This document shows, in pieces, positions 47,546-56,100 of a stretch of DNA of 64,000 nucleotides. Each line of letters starts with the position of its first letter. Position 1 is the stretch's first letter. The stretch comes from Sediminimonas qiaohouensis DSM 21189 (GTDB lineage Bacteria; Pseudomonadota; Alphaproteobacteria; Rhodobacterales; Rhodobacteraceae): the NCBI RefSeq assembly GCF_000423645.1, contig NZ_AUIJ01000006.1, positions 87,473-151,472 on the forward strand, written 5' to 3'. Both the position numbers and the translations under genes were made by a program. The notes beneath the pieces were generated by a model. The model saw only the letters and a program-made list of their open reading frames with translations, had not been told where the DNA came from and made no database searches.

Positions 47546-48343
47546 TCACTCAGGCCGGACGCGCGCGCCGGTTTTGTTGGCGAAGGCCTCCAGCCGCTCG
47601 TTCGAGGCCGCTTGCGTGTTCACGATCCCCGCCAGCACGGATTCGGCATAGGACGCATCCAGCGCCGACATGTTCTGCATGTGGCTGATCCCCGAACAGA
47701 TCGCGAAATTCGACAGCGGCGGGTTGGCGGCGGCGGTGCGTGCCAGCTCCATCGCCTTGGCCTCGCTATCCTCGACCAAGTATTGGCACAGGCCCACCTG
47801 TACCGCCTCGTCGCGCTGGTAGATGCGGCCGGTCAGCATCATGTCGATCATCCGCGCCTTGCCTACCAGATCCGCCACGCGGATGGTGGCGCCACCGCCG
47901 GTGAACAGGCCCCGCTGCCCCTCGGGCAGCGCGAAATAGGTACCCTGATCGGCCACCCGCACATGCGCCGACGAGGCCAGTTCCAGACCCCCGCCCACGA
48001 CCGCGCCCTTGAGCGCGGCAATGATCGGAACGCCGCCGTATTCCATCTTGTTGAACGCCTCGTGCCAACGCAGGCATAGATGCATGAAATCCTCGGGCCG
48101 GCGCTGTTCGCTGTGGTGCTCGACCAGGTCCAGCCCGGCGCAAAAATGCGTACCATCGGCGCGCAACACCACCGCGCGTGCCCCCGCCCGCGGCAGCCGC
48201 GAGAACACCTCAATCAGCTCCTCAACCGTCTCGGCATTGAGCGTGTTGCGCTTGGCCGCGCGCGCCAGGGTCACGACGGCGATACCGTCCTCGTCCATTT
48301 CAAGCCGCAGGTTTTCCAGCGCCAAGTCTTTGAGAAGGTCCAT
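47546..48343 (-). CDS. enoyl-CoA hydratase/isomerase (crotonase) family protein
   Basis: 265-residue crotonase-fold protein. The oxyanion-hole loops are [11 protein letters not shown] (about 66-76) and [20 protein letters not shown] (about 111-130). The canonical glutamates are not both clear, so hydratase against isomerase or hydrolase activity cannot be settled. It lies between the GTA promoter region and lipA, in the same orientation. Confidence 0.88.
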   Translation of the reverse strand: MDLLKDLALENLRLEMDEDGIAVVTLARAAKRNTLNAETVEELIEVFSRLPRAGARAVVLRADGTHFCAGLDLVEHHSEQRRPEDFMHLCLRWHEAFNKMEYGGVPIIAALKGAVVGGGLELASSAHVRVADQGTYFALPEGQRGLFTGGGATIRVADLVGKARMIDMMLTGRIYQRDEAVQVGLCQYLVEDSEAKAMELARTAAANPPLSNFAICSGISHMQNMSALDASYAESVLAGIVNTQAASNERLEAFANKTGARVRPE

Positions 48344-48387
48344 GGGTGCTCTCGTCTCGTTGGTGTTTCAGGGGGGGCGCGGGCCGC

Positions 48388-49338
48388 TTAGCCCAGCTTG
48401 GCCAGACGGGCCGCGCGCAGCCGCGCGAAATCGTCACCGGCGTGGTAGCTGGAGCGCGTCAGCGGCGTTGCCGACACCATCAGGAACCCCTTGCCATAGG
48501 CCGATTTCTCGTATCCGGCGAATTCCTCGGGCGTGACGAAACGCTCCACCGCGTGGTGCTTGGGCGTGGGCTGCAGGTATTGCCCGATGGTCAGGAAATC
48601 GACATCGGCGGCGCGCATGTCGTCCATCACCTGCCGCACCTGCGGCGCCTCTTCGCCAAGGCCGACCATGATGCCGGACTTGGTGAACATGGTGGGGTCC
48701 AGCTCCTTCACCCGCTGCAGAAGGCGCAGGGAATGGAAGTAGCGCGCGCCGGGGCGCACCTCGGGGTAAAGGCCCGGCACCGTCTCAAGGTTGTGGTTGA
48801 ACACGTCCGGCTTCGCCGTCACCACCACGTCCAGAACCTCGGGCGCGCATTTCAGGAAATCGGGCGTCAGGATCTCGATCGTGGTGCCGGGGCTGCGGTG
48901 GCGGATCGCACGGATCGTCTGCGCGAAATGCTCGGCGCCGCCATCCTCCAGGTCGTCGCGGTCCACGCTGGTGATCACCACGTGGTTAAGGCCCAGCTTC
49001 TGCACCGCATCGGCCACGCGCCCTGGCTCGAACACATCGAGCGCATCAGGCCGCCCCGTAGCGATATTGCAAAACGTGCAGCCGCGCGTGCAGATATCGC
49101 CCATGATCATCATCGTGGCGTGCCCCGCGCTCCAGCATTCGCCGGCATTGGGGCATCCCGCCTCTTCACACACCGTGGTCAGGTTGTTCTCGCGCATGAT
49201 GCGGTGCGTTTCGGCATATCCCTTGCCGCCCGGCGCCTTGACCCTGATCCAGTCGGGTTTCTTGGGCTGGGCGTTGTCGGGGCGATGCGCCTTCTCGGGG
49301 TGTCGCTGTTCCGGGATTTTCAGATCTCGCGGTGCCAT
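48388..49338 (-). CDS. lipA: lipoyl synthase
   Basis: 316-residue radical SAM enzyme that inserts two sulfurs into octanoyl groups on lipoyl domains. The radical SAM cluster is C83-x3-C87-x2-C90 (CTRGCTFC). The auxiliary cluster is C57, C62, C68 ([12 protein letters not shown]). The C-terminal RSSYHA supplies the serine ligand. The start at 49338 ([11 protein letters not shown]) is family-typical. Its products modify the lipoyl domains of PdhB and PdhC encoded 18 kb away. Confidence 0.97.
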   Translation of the reverse strand: MAPRDLKIPEQRHPEKAHRPDNAQPKKPDWIRVKAPGGKGYAETHRIMRENNLTTVCEEAGCPNAGECWSAGHATMMIMGDICTRGCTFCNIATGRPDALDVFEPGRVADAVQKLGLNHVVITSVDRDDLEDGGAEHFAQTIRAIRHRSPGTTIEILTPDFLKCAPEVLDVVVTAKPDVFNHNLETVPGLYPEVRPGARYFHSLRLLQRVKELDPTMFTKSGIMVGLGEEAPQVRQVMDDMRAADVDFLTIGQYLQPTPKHHAVERFVTPEEFAGYEKSAYGKGFLMVSATPLTRSSYHAGDDFARLRAARLAKLG

Positions 49339-49526
49339 GAACGCTCCTCCGTGGGCTATAGCCCGTACATAACCGGATTGCGCGCGGGTTCCAACATCGC
49401 TTGCACAGAAAATCATTGCGACCTTGCGGCACAGTCGCCGCGCGGCGCCCTTGCATCGCGCGCGCACGGATGGTCAAACCGCCGCAGCCGCGCTATAGCG
49501 GGGCCAGCCAACCACAGGACACAGCC

Positions 49527-50165
49527 ATGGCCCAGACCGACACCGACACCGCGCCCGAAGCGCCGCAGATCTACCTGATCACCCCGCCCCAGATCGACCT
49601 TAACACTTTCCCCGATCTGCTGGCGCGGATGCTGGACACGCACGAGGTCGCCTGCCTGCGCTTGGCCCTATCGAGCACCGACGAGGCCCACATCGCGCGC
49701 GCCGGCGACGCCCTGCGCGAGGTGGCGCATGCCCGCGACGTGGCGATCGTGATCGACACGCACCTTCTGATGGTCGAGCGACTGGGCCTCGACGGTGTGC
49801 ACCTGCCCGACGGCGCCCGCTCGGTCCGCAAAAGCCGCAAGGAGCTGGGCAACGAGGCCATCGTCGGCGCGTTTTGCGGCGCTTCGCGGCATGACGGCCT
49901 GAACGCGGGCGAGGCGGGCGCCGATTACATCGCCTTCGGCCCCATCGGGCAAACGCCCCTCGGCGACGGCACCTGCGCCGAGGCCGATCTGTTCGACTGG
50001 TGGTCGCAGGTGGTCGAGCTGCCAGTGGTGGCTGAGGGCGCCCTAGACGCCGAGCTGATCCGCGCCCTCGCCCCGATCACCGACTTCTTCGCCCTCGGCG
50101 CCGAGGTCTGGCAAAACGACGACCCGGTCGCGGAATTGGGCCACCTGATCGCCGCCATGGAGTAG
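49527..50165 (+). CDS. thiamine phosphate synthase-like protein
   Basis: 212-residue TIM-barrel protein of the ThiE/TenI superfamily: IYLITPPQIDLNTFPDLLAR, then VERLGLDGVHLPDGARS and EAGADYIAFGPIGQTPLGDG. The phosphate-binding segment that in ThiE reads like GPxFxTxTK is changed to GPIGQTPLGDG, so ordinary ThiE activity is doubtful. It has no thiamine genes or TPP leader nearby and is divergent from lipA. The ATG at 49527 follows a weak Shine-Dalgarno. Confidence 0.75.
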   Translation: MAQTDTDTAPEAPQIYLITPPQIDLNTFPDLLARMLDTHEVACLRLALSSTDEAHIARAGDALREVAHARDVAIVIDTHLLMVERLGLDGVHLPDGARSVRKSRKELGNEAIVGAFCGASRHDGLNAGEAGADYIAFGPIGQTPLGDGTCAEADLFDWWSQVVELPVVAEGALDAELIRALAPITDFFALGAEVWQNDDPVAELGHLIAAME

Positions 50166-50473
50166 GCCCGACGGGCGGCGAAGAGATGCATTGCGGGACG
50201 GAGAGATCGTTCAGAATAGCGCCCTGCGCGAAATAGCGCCCGCAGGGCGCCGCGCATCGCCCCCCCGGAACGGCGATTTGGCTGGCCTGGGCGCATAGCT
50301 CATATGTCTTTCGGATTTGGCTGGCATAAGGCACCACCCCACCAACGGAAGGTCGCCACACAGCGGCCCGCCGATGCGCGGCTTGTCAGCCGTTCGCCCA
50401 AGGGCCGCTCAAGGCCATACACTGCCAACACTCGCATGTAATATTGAACCTGTCACACCGGCTCCCCGCCCGG
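50166..50473. other. 308-base gap with repeat fragments
   Basis: No gene supported. It holds a 21-nt segment (50216-50236) that is an exact reverse complement of 52027-52047. It also holds a 49-nt segment (50412-50460) that matches 52064-52112 in direct orientation at 37 of 49 positions by my alignment. These are probably remnants of short mobile or dispersed repeats. Confidence 0.5.
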
Positions 50474-51178
50474 CTAGCTGGACGGCCTCCCATACCCAGA
50501 TTTCATTTGCTGCGCTTTCCACTTCGAAATCAGGCGGCTCCGGCGTTCGGGGTACACCTCCTCCAACCTGTCCAGAGATTGCACCCTATCGGTTCTGAAG
50601 TGACGAAAGTCCTGCCGCGTCTCGCACCACGCAACAATGATGCGCACTTCGTCCATGTAGGCAATGAAGAGCGGCCAGACGACCCGAGCGCTCCTGCGCC
50701 CCTCCCCGTCCTTGTAGACAATGGCAAGCTTTACTCCATCCCGGATTGCGCTGCGCAGGTTTTCGCCCTCGAACGTCTCGTGGATTCGGGGCTTGAAAGA
50801 CACCGGCCGCAGGCCAGCATCAAGGATGATCGGGCGTAGCTCCGGCGGGATCGCCGATGATATCTTGGCAACCAGGTCCCGCGCCCCGCGCGCAAGCGAC
50901 GGGTCGCCCTGCGCCGCGACCCACGCAGCCCCGAGCGCCGCCGCCTCCAGTTCGTCCGCCGTCAGCATCAGCGGCGGCATGTCGTACCCCGCGTCCAGTA
51001 TATAACCCGTCCCGGCCTCGCCCCTCACCGGAACGCGCTGCGCCGCAAGCTCGGCCATGTCGCGGTATAGCGTGCGCAGCGATATCTCCAGCTCATCCGC
51101 CAGCGCACGACCCGTTACCGGCGCCCGGCGCGACCTCAATATCTGTATGATCTGGAACAGGCGTTCGGTGCGCCGCAT
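50474..51178 (-). CDS. YafY-type transcriptional regulator with HTH and WYL domains
   Basis: 234-residue regulator. The N-terminal HTH (RRTERLFQIIQILRSRRAPV, then LEISLRTLYRDMAELA) is followed by a WYL domain (LAIVYKDGEGRRSARVVWPL) with the helical WCX-like tail. The start is the ATG at 51178. It is divergent from the GFA protein gene across a 90-base gap, so it may control that gene. Confidence 0.92.
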   Translation of the reverse strand: MRRTERLFQIIQILRSRRAPVTGRALADELEISLRTLYRDMAELAAQRVPVRGEAGTGYILDAGYDMPPLMLTADELEAAALGAAWVAAQGDPSLARGARDLVAKISSAIPPELRPIILDAGLRPVSFKPRIHETFEGENLRSAIRDGVKLAIVYKDGEGRRSARVVWPLFIAYMDEVRIIVAWCETRQDFRHFRTDRVQSLDRLEEVYPERRSRLISKWKAQQMKSGYGRPSS

Positions 51179-51268
51179 CTTTTCATCCTCCGCCGCCACA
51201 CTGCTGCCATAACGCTGTCAGCAGGGCAAATCTATCAGGGGCCAAGCACGTGGAATCAGGAGAGAGCG

Positions 51269-51679
51269 ATGAAAAGAACCGGTGGATGCGCCTGCGGTGC
51301 AATTCGTTTTGAGATCACCCAAGACCTTTTGGGCATTGGCAGTTGCCACTGTTCCGACTGTCAAAAGGCGTCAGGCGGCGGGCCGAACTACGTCGCGCTT
51401 GCCGCGCAGGACGCGCTGACCCTGTTGTCGGGAAGCCCCAAGCTGTACCATCGCACCGGCGGCAGCGGCGCCACCGTCGCGCGCGCCTTTTGCGGCGATT
51501 GCGGCTGCCCCTTGTGGAGCCTCCCCGCACATGAGCCCTTCATCCCGGTCAAGATCGGAGCGCTTGACGCGTATGAAGACCTGGCACCCCAAATGCAGAT
51601 ATATGTCGCCTCGGCCCCGCCATGGCACACGATAAGAGACGACATCCCGGCGTTCGAGCAGATGCCGCCCAAAAGCTAG
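51269..51679 (+). CDS. GFA family (glutathione-dependent formaldehyde-activating-like) protein
   Basis: 136-residue CENP-V/GFA-fold zinc protein. Zinc-binding cysteines are in GCACGAIRFE, SCHCSDCQK and FCGDCGCPLW. The family includes S-hydroxymethyl-glutathione synthase, but most members have unknown activity. The ATG follows AGGAGAG. It is divergent from a WYL regulator gene. Confidence 0.93.
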   Translation: MKRTGGCACGAIRFEITQDLLGIGSCHCSDCQKASGGGPNYVALAAQDALTLLSGSPKLYHRTGGSGATVARAFCGDCGCPLWSLPAHEPFIPVKIGALDAYEDLAPQMQIYVASAPPWHTIRDDIPAFEQMPPKS

Positions 51680-51802
51680 GCACGCCAAATGTCGAGCCAT
51701 GAACGGCCCTTGCTCTACCGACCCAAGAGCCGCGCAGCAAAGGCCGCTTGCCCCCTTACCAACCATTCACGCGCGCGCCGGGCGTATGCTAGGATACTCT
51801 GC

Positions 51803-52138
51803 ATGAGCAACGACGGGAAACCGAAACTACTGTCCGGCGGCAACCCGCAGATCCCCAAAGGCTACGGCGACGGACCCGTGCAGAGTGTCAAGTGCGGCGA
51901 CCGGTTGGATTTCTTCCTGGTGGAACACACCGATGAAAACACCCTGTTCCTGACCGAACGCGATAAGCATCTCGACGTCATGACCTGCGCGCCAACCAAC
52001 GGCGCCAAGGTGAGTGTGACGTCATCCTATTTCGCGCAGGGCGCTATATCAAATGTCCACAACAGGCCAAACGCTTCCAACCCTGGCATGCGATATTGCT
52101 CTTGTCCCTCCGACACGCCCCGTCAATTTACCACTTAA
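51803..52138 (+). pseudogene. chimeric gene remnant (DUF1801-like start, DUF2867-like middle)
   Basis: The frame begins MSNDGKPKLLSGGNPQIPKG, which matches the N-terminus of DUF1801 proteins up to YGDGPVQ. It then jumps to CGDRLDFFLVEHTDENTLFL and DKHLDVMT, which resembles a different family (DUF2867/SRPBCC-like). It finally runs into the repeat sequence at 52027-52112 and stops. No part is full length, and the junctions look like deletions that fused two decayed genes. A start with AGGA upstream remains, so a 111-residue product could still be made. Confidence 0.55.
52027..52112. repeat. small repeat fragments also found at 50216-50460
   Basis: 52027-52047 is a 21-nt exact inverted match to 50216-50236. 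52064-52112 is a diverged direct match to 50412-50460. The change of relative orientation between the two segments shows rearrangement. Confidence 0.5.
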
Positions 52139-52209
52139 GATCCACAGCTTAACTCTAAAGTTTCACTGTGGGGGGAGCCCACCGACCCCACTCACGCGGC
52201 AAGCCCGCC

Positions 52210-53049
52210 CTACCCCTCGGATCGCCCCTGCCGGTCCACCGGCATCCCGGCCCGCACCGCCGCCTCGGCATGACCCGCCAGCGCCTTGCGGCCCTCGAAA
52301 TCGGCCACCCGAACCGGCGGGTGATAGATCAGCTCGACACTGCCCTGCCGGCGCGCCGCCAGCACCTTCAGCAGGTGACGCCCGAAATCCATGTCGCCCC
52401 ACCAGCCATAGAACCGCGGATCGCCTCCCTCCGGCGCCCGGTAGATCACCGTCACGGGCTGCACATGCAGGCGCTCGCGCAGGTCCTCGGCAAAGAATGC
52501 CTGAAACAGCGTCGGCTTGAACGAGAGCACCCGCATCCCGTCGGTCGAGGTGCCCTCGGGAAAGAACAGTAGCTTGTGCCCGGCCAGCAGCCGCGCCTCG
52601 AAAACGGCGGTCTGATCGCGCGCGGCGCGCGGGTCGCGGTCGATGAACACCGTCCCCGTCGCCCGCGCCAGCCAGCCGATCAAAGGCCAGCGCGACACCT
52701 CGGATTTCGAGACGAAATAGATCCGCTTGCGCGCGTTCAGCGCGAAAATATCAAGCCACGAGGCGTGATTGGCCACCACCGCGCCGCGATGCTCCATCCG
52801 CGCGCCCTGCGTGTGATATCCGATCCCCAGGATCACGAAGGCCAGCCGGCACACCGATTGCGTGATATGCGGCGTCAGCGGCCGGTGCAGCCCGTAGAGC
52901 GGCCGCTCGATCAGCCGCAACAGCAGCAGCACCGCCAGCCCGCCGAACACCACCCCTCCTAGGGCGCCCCCGCGCGCCAGCACCCTGAGCCACCCCGCCG
53001 GCCGGATCGGCGGCGTGGGCGGCTCCGGCGGCATGTCCCAGGCGGGCAT
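52210..53049 (-). CDS. 1-acyl-sn-glycerol-3-phosphate acyltransferase family protein (OlsA-like)
   Basis: 279-residue PlsC-family O-acyltransferase. It has an N-terminal TM (ALGGVVFGGLAVLLLLRLI), the catalytic NHASWLD (HX4D) and FFPEGTSTDG. The context, one base overlapping olsB (TGATG), suggests it adds the second acyl chain to lyso-ornithine lipid, as OlsA does; a role in phosphatidic acid synthesis is the alternative. Membrane-associated at the cytoplasmic face. Confidence 0.88.
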   Translation of the reverse strand: MPAWDMPPEPPTPPIRPAGWLRVLARGGALGGVVFGGLAVLLLLRLIERPLYGLHRPLTPHITQSVCRLAFVILGIGYHTQGARMEHRGAVVANHASWLDIFALNARKRIYFVSKSEVSRWPLIGWLARATGTVFIDRDPRAARDQTAVFEARLLAGHKLLFFPEGTSTDGMRVLSFKPTLFQAFFAEDLRERLHVQPVTVIYRAPEGGDPRFYGWWGDMDFGRHLLKVLAARRQGSVELIYHPPVRVADFEGRKALAGHAEAAVRAGMPVDRQGRSEG

Positions 53050-53825
53050 CACACGCCGCCTCCGCCGCGCAGATACATATCGCGCCGAGCGCCGTTCATG
53101 CGGGCCGCATCCAGCACCAGGCAAATATCGGTCGTATTGAAGGCGTGGTCCACATAGGCCCCCTGCCCGACGCAGCCGCCAAGCCGCAGATAGGCCTTGA
53201 TCAGTGACGGCACCTGCATCATCGCCGCCTTGCGATCAAGCTGATCCTCGGGAATCAGGGCCATATCGGCCGCCCCGGGCGGACGCGCCCGCACCCTCAG
53301 ATCCGGCGGCGCGAGGTGCCTGTGGTGCAAGAGCGACAGCGGCTGTGCCAGCGCCTGCACATCGATCCCGTGAAAACTGGCCACGCCGAACATGATCTCG
53401 ATGCCCCGCTCGGTCACTTGATCGGCCAGCGCCGACCACATCAGGTGCATGCCCGCCCCGCCGCGATAGTCGCGGTGCAGGCAGGAACGCCCCAGCTCCA
53501 GCAGGCGCCGGCCACTATCCCGCAGGGGCGACAGATCGTACTCATCCTCGGAATAGAACTGCCCCGCCGCCCGCGCGCCCGCCTCATCCAGCAGGCGATA
53601 GACTCCGACCACCTGCGCGCCCTCGGGGCGGGCCGCGTCCATCAGGATCAGGTGCTCGAAATAGTTATCGAAACGGTCCCGCTCCAGCCGCGCCTCGTGA
53701 TCCACCATCGGGCCGGTGCCGCCCAGCTCGGCGACGAACACCTCGTAGCGCAGGCGCTGCGCGGCGCGCAGCTCCGCCTCGGATGTCGCCAGCCTGACGT
53801 GAAATTGCGGCGCCTCGCGGCTCAT
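53049..53825 (-). CDS. ornithine N-acyltransferase (OlsB-like, GNAT fold)
   Basis: 258-residue GNAT-type protein of the OlsB family. It opens with FHVRLATSEAELRAAQRLRY and EVFVAELGG, with LELGRSCLHRDYRGGAGMHL as the acyl-carrier-binding part. It would transfer a 3-hydroxyacyl group to ornithine, the first step of ornithine lipid synthesis. The start at 53825 (MSREAPQFHV) gives the family length. It is first in the olsB-olsA pair. Confidence 0.88.
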   Translation of the reverse strand: MSREAPQFHVRLATSEAELRAAQRLRYEVFVAELGGTGPMVDHEARLERDRFDNYFEHLILMDAARPEGAQVVGVYRLLDEAGARAAGQFYSEDEYDLSPLRDSGRRLLELGRSCLHRDYRGGAGMHLMWSALADQVTERGIEIMFGVASFHGIDVQALAQPLSLLHHRHLAPPDLRVRARPPGAADMALIPEDQLDRKAAMMQVPSLIKAYLRLGGCVGQGAYVDHAFNTTDICLVLDAARMNGARRDMYLRGGGGV

Positions 53826-53948
53826 GACAGCAGGTCCGTCCCATTGCTTTGCGGCGCTTGTACGCAAGCAGCGCCGCGCTGGCAACATGCCGCACCCGCA
53901 TGCGGCTTGCCCATCTGCGGGCATGTGGTAAACATTTCTTAAGACTGC

Positions 53949-54131
53949 TCAGTCATCAAATACCGGCAGTAGTGCGACGCGGGATCCTTCTATGACAACC
54001 TTGCCGGCATCGGGAAAATTAACAGTGATCCGCCCACCGATGTTGGATTGCACTTGCCCCACGCCCCAGTCGGGGCAATCGGGGTGGCGCACGCGCATCC
54101 CCGGTTCAAGCATTGCGTTCAAGTCATTCAT
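53949..54131 (-). CDS. DUF3553 domain-containing small protein
   Basis: 60-residue protein (MNDLNAMLEPGMRVRHPDCP), a single DUF3553 domain resembling the CarD/UvrD C-terminal Tudor-like fold, with WGVGQVQSNIGGRITVNF at its core. Its role is unknown; the fold suggests binding of RNA polymerase or another protein. It starts only 29 bases from chpT on the opposite strand. Confidence 0.88.
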   Translation of the reverse strand: MNDLNAMLEPGMRVRHPDCPDWGVGQVQSNIGGRITVNFPDAGKVVIEGSRVALLPVFDD

Positions 54132-54160
54132 CCACTTTTTTCCATCTGCCGGAGCACAAC

Positions 54161-54769
54161 TTGCCAAAGGATAATGTCGATTTTGCCGCGATGATAGGGT
54201 CGCGAATCTGCCATGACCTGATCAGCCCCATCGGCGCGATCATGAACGGACTGGAAATGATGCATCTGAGCGAGGTGCCGCCCTCGCCCGAGATTGACCT
54301 GATTGACGAGTGCGCGACGCACGCCTCGGCGCGCATCCGCTTTTTCCGCCTGGCCTACGGGGAGACGAACACCGATTATTCCATATCCGGCACCGAGATC
54401 CGCGACATACTGGACGCCATGACCCTCAATGGCCGGGTCAGCTATGATTGGCAAGTGAATGGGGATGTCAAACGTCACGAGGCGCGCATCGCGTTCCTGG
54501 GGTTGCAATGCCTTGAAGCGGTGTTGCCGCGCGGCGGGCGGATCACCGTCAAGCGCCCGCATACCGGCATCTGGCAACTGGTGGCCGAAGGACACAACAT
54601 GAACATGTCCGCCGATCTGGCGGGTATGCTGCGCGCTGGTCCGAAGGCCGACGCGCTATGCGCGGCAAATGTGCACTTCGCGATGCTCTCCGGGGTGTTG
54701 CGCGGCGCGGGGCGCAAGCCGGAACTCGAGGGCACGGCGGATACCGGCACGGTGACCCTGCGGTTTTGA
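54161..54769 (+). CDS. chpT: histidine phosphotransferase ChpT
   Basis: 202-residue HPt-like protein that relays phosphate from CckA to CtrA and CpdR. The phospho-accepting histidine is in SRICHDLISPIGAIMNGLEM. A degenerate HATPase-like C-terminal domain follows. I choose the TTG at 54161 because GGAG lies six bases before it; the next in-frame ATG (54191) would remove part of the first helix. In Rhodobacterales the CtrA pathway influences motility and GTA expression, which makes it relevant to the cluster at 33-47 kb. Confidence 0.88.
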   Translation: MPKDNVDFAAMIGSRICHDLISPIGAIMNGLEMMHLSEVPPSPEIDLIDECATHASARIRFFRLAYGETNTDYSISGTEIRDILDAMTLNGRVSYDWQVNGDVKRHEARIAFLGLQCLEAVLPRGGRITVKRPHTGIWQLVAEGHNMNMSADLAGMLRAGPKADALCAANVHFAMLSGVLRGAGRKPELEGTADTGTVTLRF

Positions 54770-54797
54770 CGCCCTCGAGTCACACACAGCAGATGGC

Positions 54798-56066
54798 TCA
54801 ACCGTCGCGCGTGGCGCCATCGCTGGTGACGAGGTATTTGAAACTGGTCAGTTGCGCCGCGCCCACAGGGCCGCGCGCGTGCATCTTGCCTGTGGCGATG
54901 CCGATTTCCGCGCCCATGCCGAACTCGCCGCCATCGGCGAACTGGGTCGAGCTGTTGCGCATCAGGATCGCGCTGTCGAGACGCTCGAAGAAATGCGCGG
55001 CGGCGGCATCGTCCTCGGTCACAATACAATCTGTGTGGCCCGAGCCATAGCGGCGGACATGCGCGATCGCGCCGTCGATGTCATCGACCACGCGCGCCGC
55101 GATGATCATGTCGAGATACTCGCGCCCCCAGTCATCCTTGTCTGCCGCGACGGTGCCGGCGACGGATTGCAGGGCGGTATCGGCGCGCACCTCGACGCCC
55201 GCGTCGATCAGGGCGCGGATCACCCCCTGCCCTATGGTGTCGGCCACGTCTGTATGGATTAGCAGGCATTCCGCCGCGCCGCAGATGCCCGGCCGCCGGG
55301 TCTTTGCGTTCAACACGACGCGCAGCGCCTTTTCGGGGTCTGCGGCCTTGTCGACATAGATATGCACGATCCCCTCGAGATGGGCAAAGACGGGCACGCG
55401 CGCCTCGGCCTGAACCAGGCTGACAAGGCCCTTGCCGCCGCGGGGCACGATCACGTCGATGGTATTGATCATGGTCAACATCTCGCTGACGGCGGCGCGG
55501 TCGCGGGTGGGCACGAGTTGCACCGCGTCCTCTGGAAGGCCGGCGGCGCGCAGCCCCTCGAGCAGGCAAGCGTGGATCTCCTGCGAGGAATGAAAGCTTT
55601 CCGAGCCGCCGCGCAGGATCACCGCGTTGCCCGACTTCAGGCATAGCGCGCCGGCATCGGCGGTGACGTTAGGACGGCTCTCATAGATCACGCCGACCAC
55701 GCCCAAGGGGGTGCGCACCCGCTGAATATGCAGGCCGGTGGGGCGATCCCATTCGGCGATCACCTCGCCCACGGGATCATCCTGCGCGGCCACGGCGCGC
55801 AGGCCCTTGGCGATATCCGCAAGCCGCCCTTCGTCAAGCGTCAGCCGGTCCAGCATCGCCGTGCTCAGCCCCTTTTCGCGCGCATATTCAAGATCGCGGG
55901 CGTTGGCCTCCATGATCTCATTCTTGCGGGAAATGACGCAATCGGCGGCGGTGGTCAGCGCGGCGCGCTTTTCTTCGGGCTTGGCATGGGCAAGGCGAGC
56001 CGCCGCACGTTTGGCGCGGGCGCCGATATCGGCCATCAATGCGGGGATGTCTTCGTAGTTTGTCAT
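54798..56066 (-). CDS. proA: gamma-glutamyl phosphate reductase
   Basis: 422-residue NADPH-dependent reductase, the second step of proline synthesis. The catalytic cysteine is in [13 protein letters not shown]. The cofactor region has [20 protein letters not shown] and [20 protein letters not shown]. Full length. In this genome it is separated from proB by an alcohol dehydrogenase gene. Confidence 0.96.
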   Translation of the reverse strand: MTNYEDIPALMADIGARAKRAAARLAHAKPEEKRAALTTAADCVISRKNEIMEANARDLEYAREKGLSTAMLDRLTLDEGRLADIAKGLRAVAAQDDPVGEVIAEWDRPTGLHIQRVRTPLGVVGVIYESRPNVTADAGALCLKSGNAVILRGGSESFHSSQEIHACLLEGLRAAGLPEDAVQLVPTRDRAAVSEMLTMINTIDVIVPRGGKGLVSLVQAEARVPVFAHLEGIVHIYVDKAADPEKALRVVLNAKTRRPGICGAAECLLIHTDVADTIGQGVIRALIDAGVEVRADTALQSVAGTVAADKDDWGREYLDMIIAARVVDDIDGAIAHVRRYGSGHTDCIVTEDDAAAAHFFERLDSAILMRNSSTQFADGGEFGMGAEIGIATGKMHARGPVGAAQLTSFKYLVTSDGATRDG

Positions 56067-56100
56067 GGTCCATCCTTGTCAAACCGGCGCGGGGCGCGGT

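Noticed and set aside
49339..49526. TPP riboswitch upstream of the ThiE-like gene
   Set aside because: No thi-box-like sequence (such as CTGAGA with a distal ACC element) in the spacer.
50317..50598. Plus-strand frame with residues TLPTLACNI similar to the frame at 52053 (TLPTLACDI)
   Set aside because: The similarity comes from the diverged DNA repeat, not from a shared gene; both frames run into the antisense of other genes.
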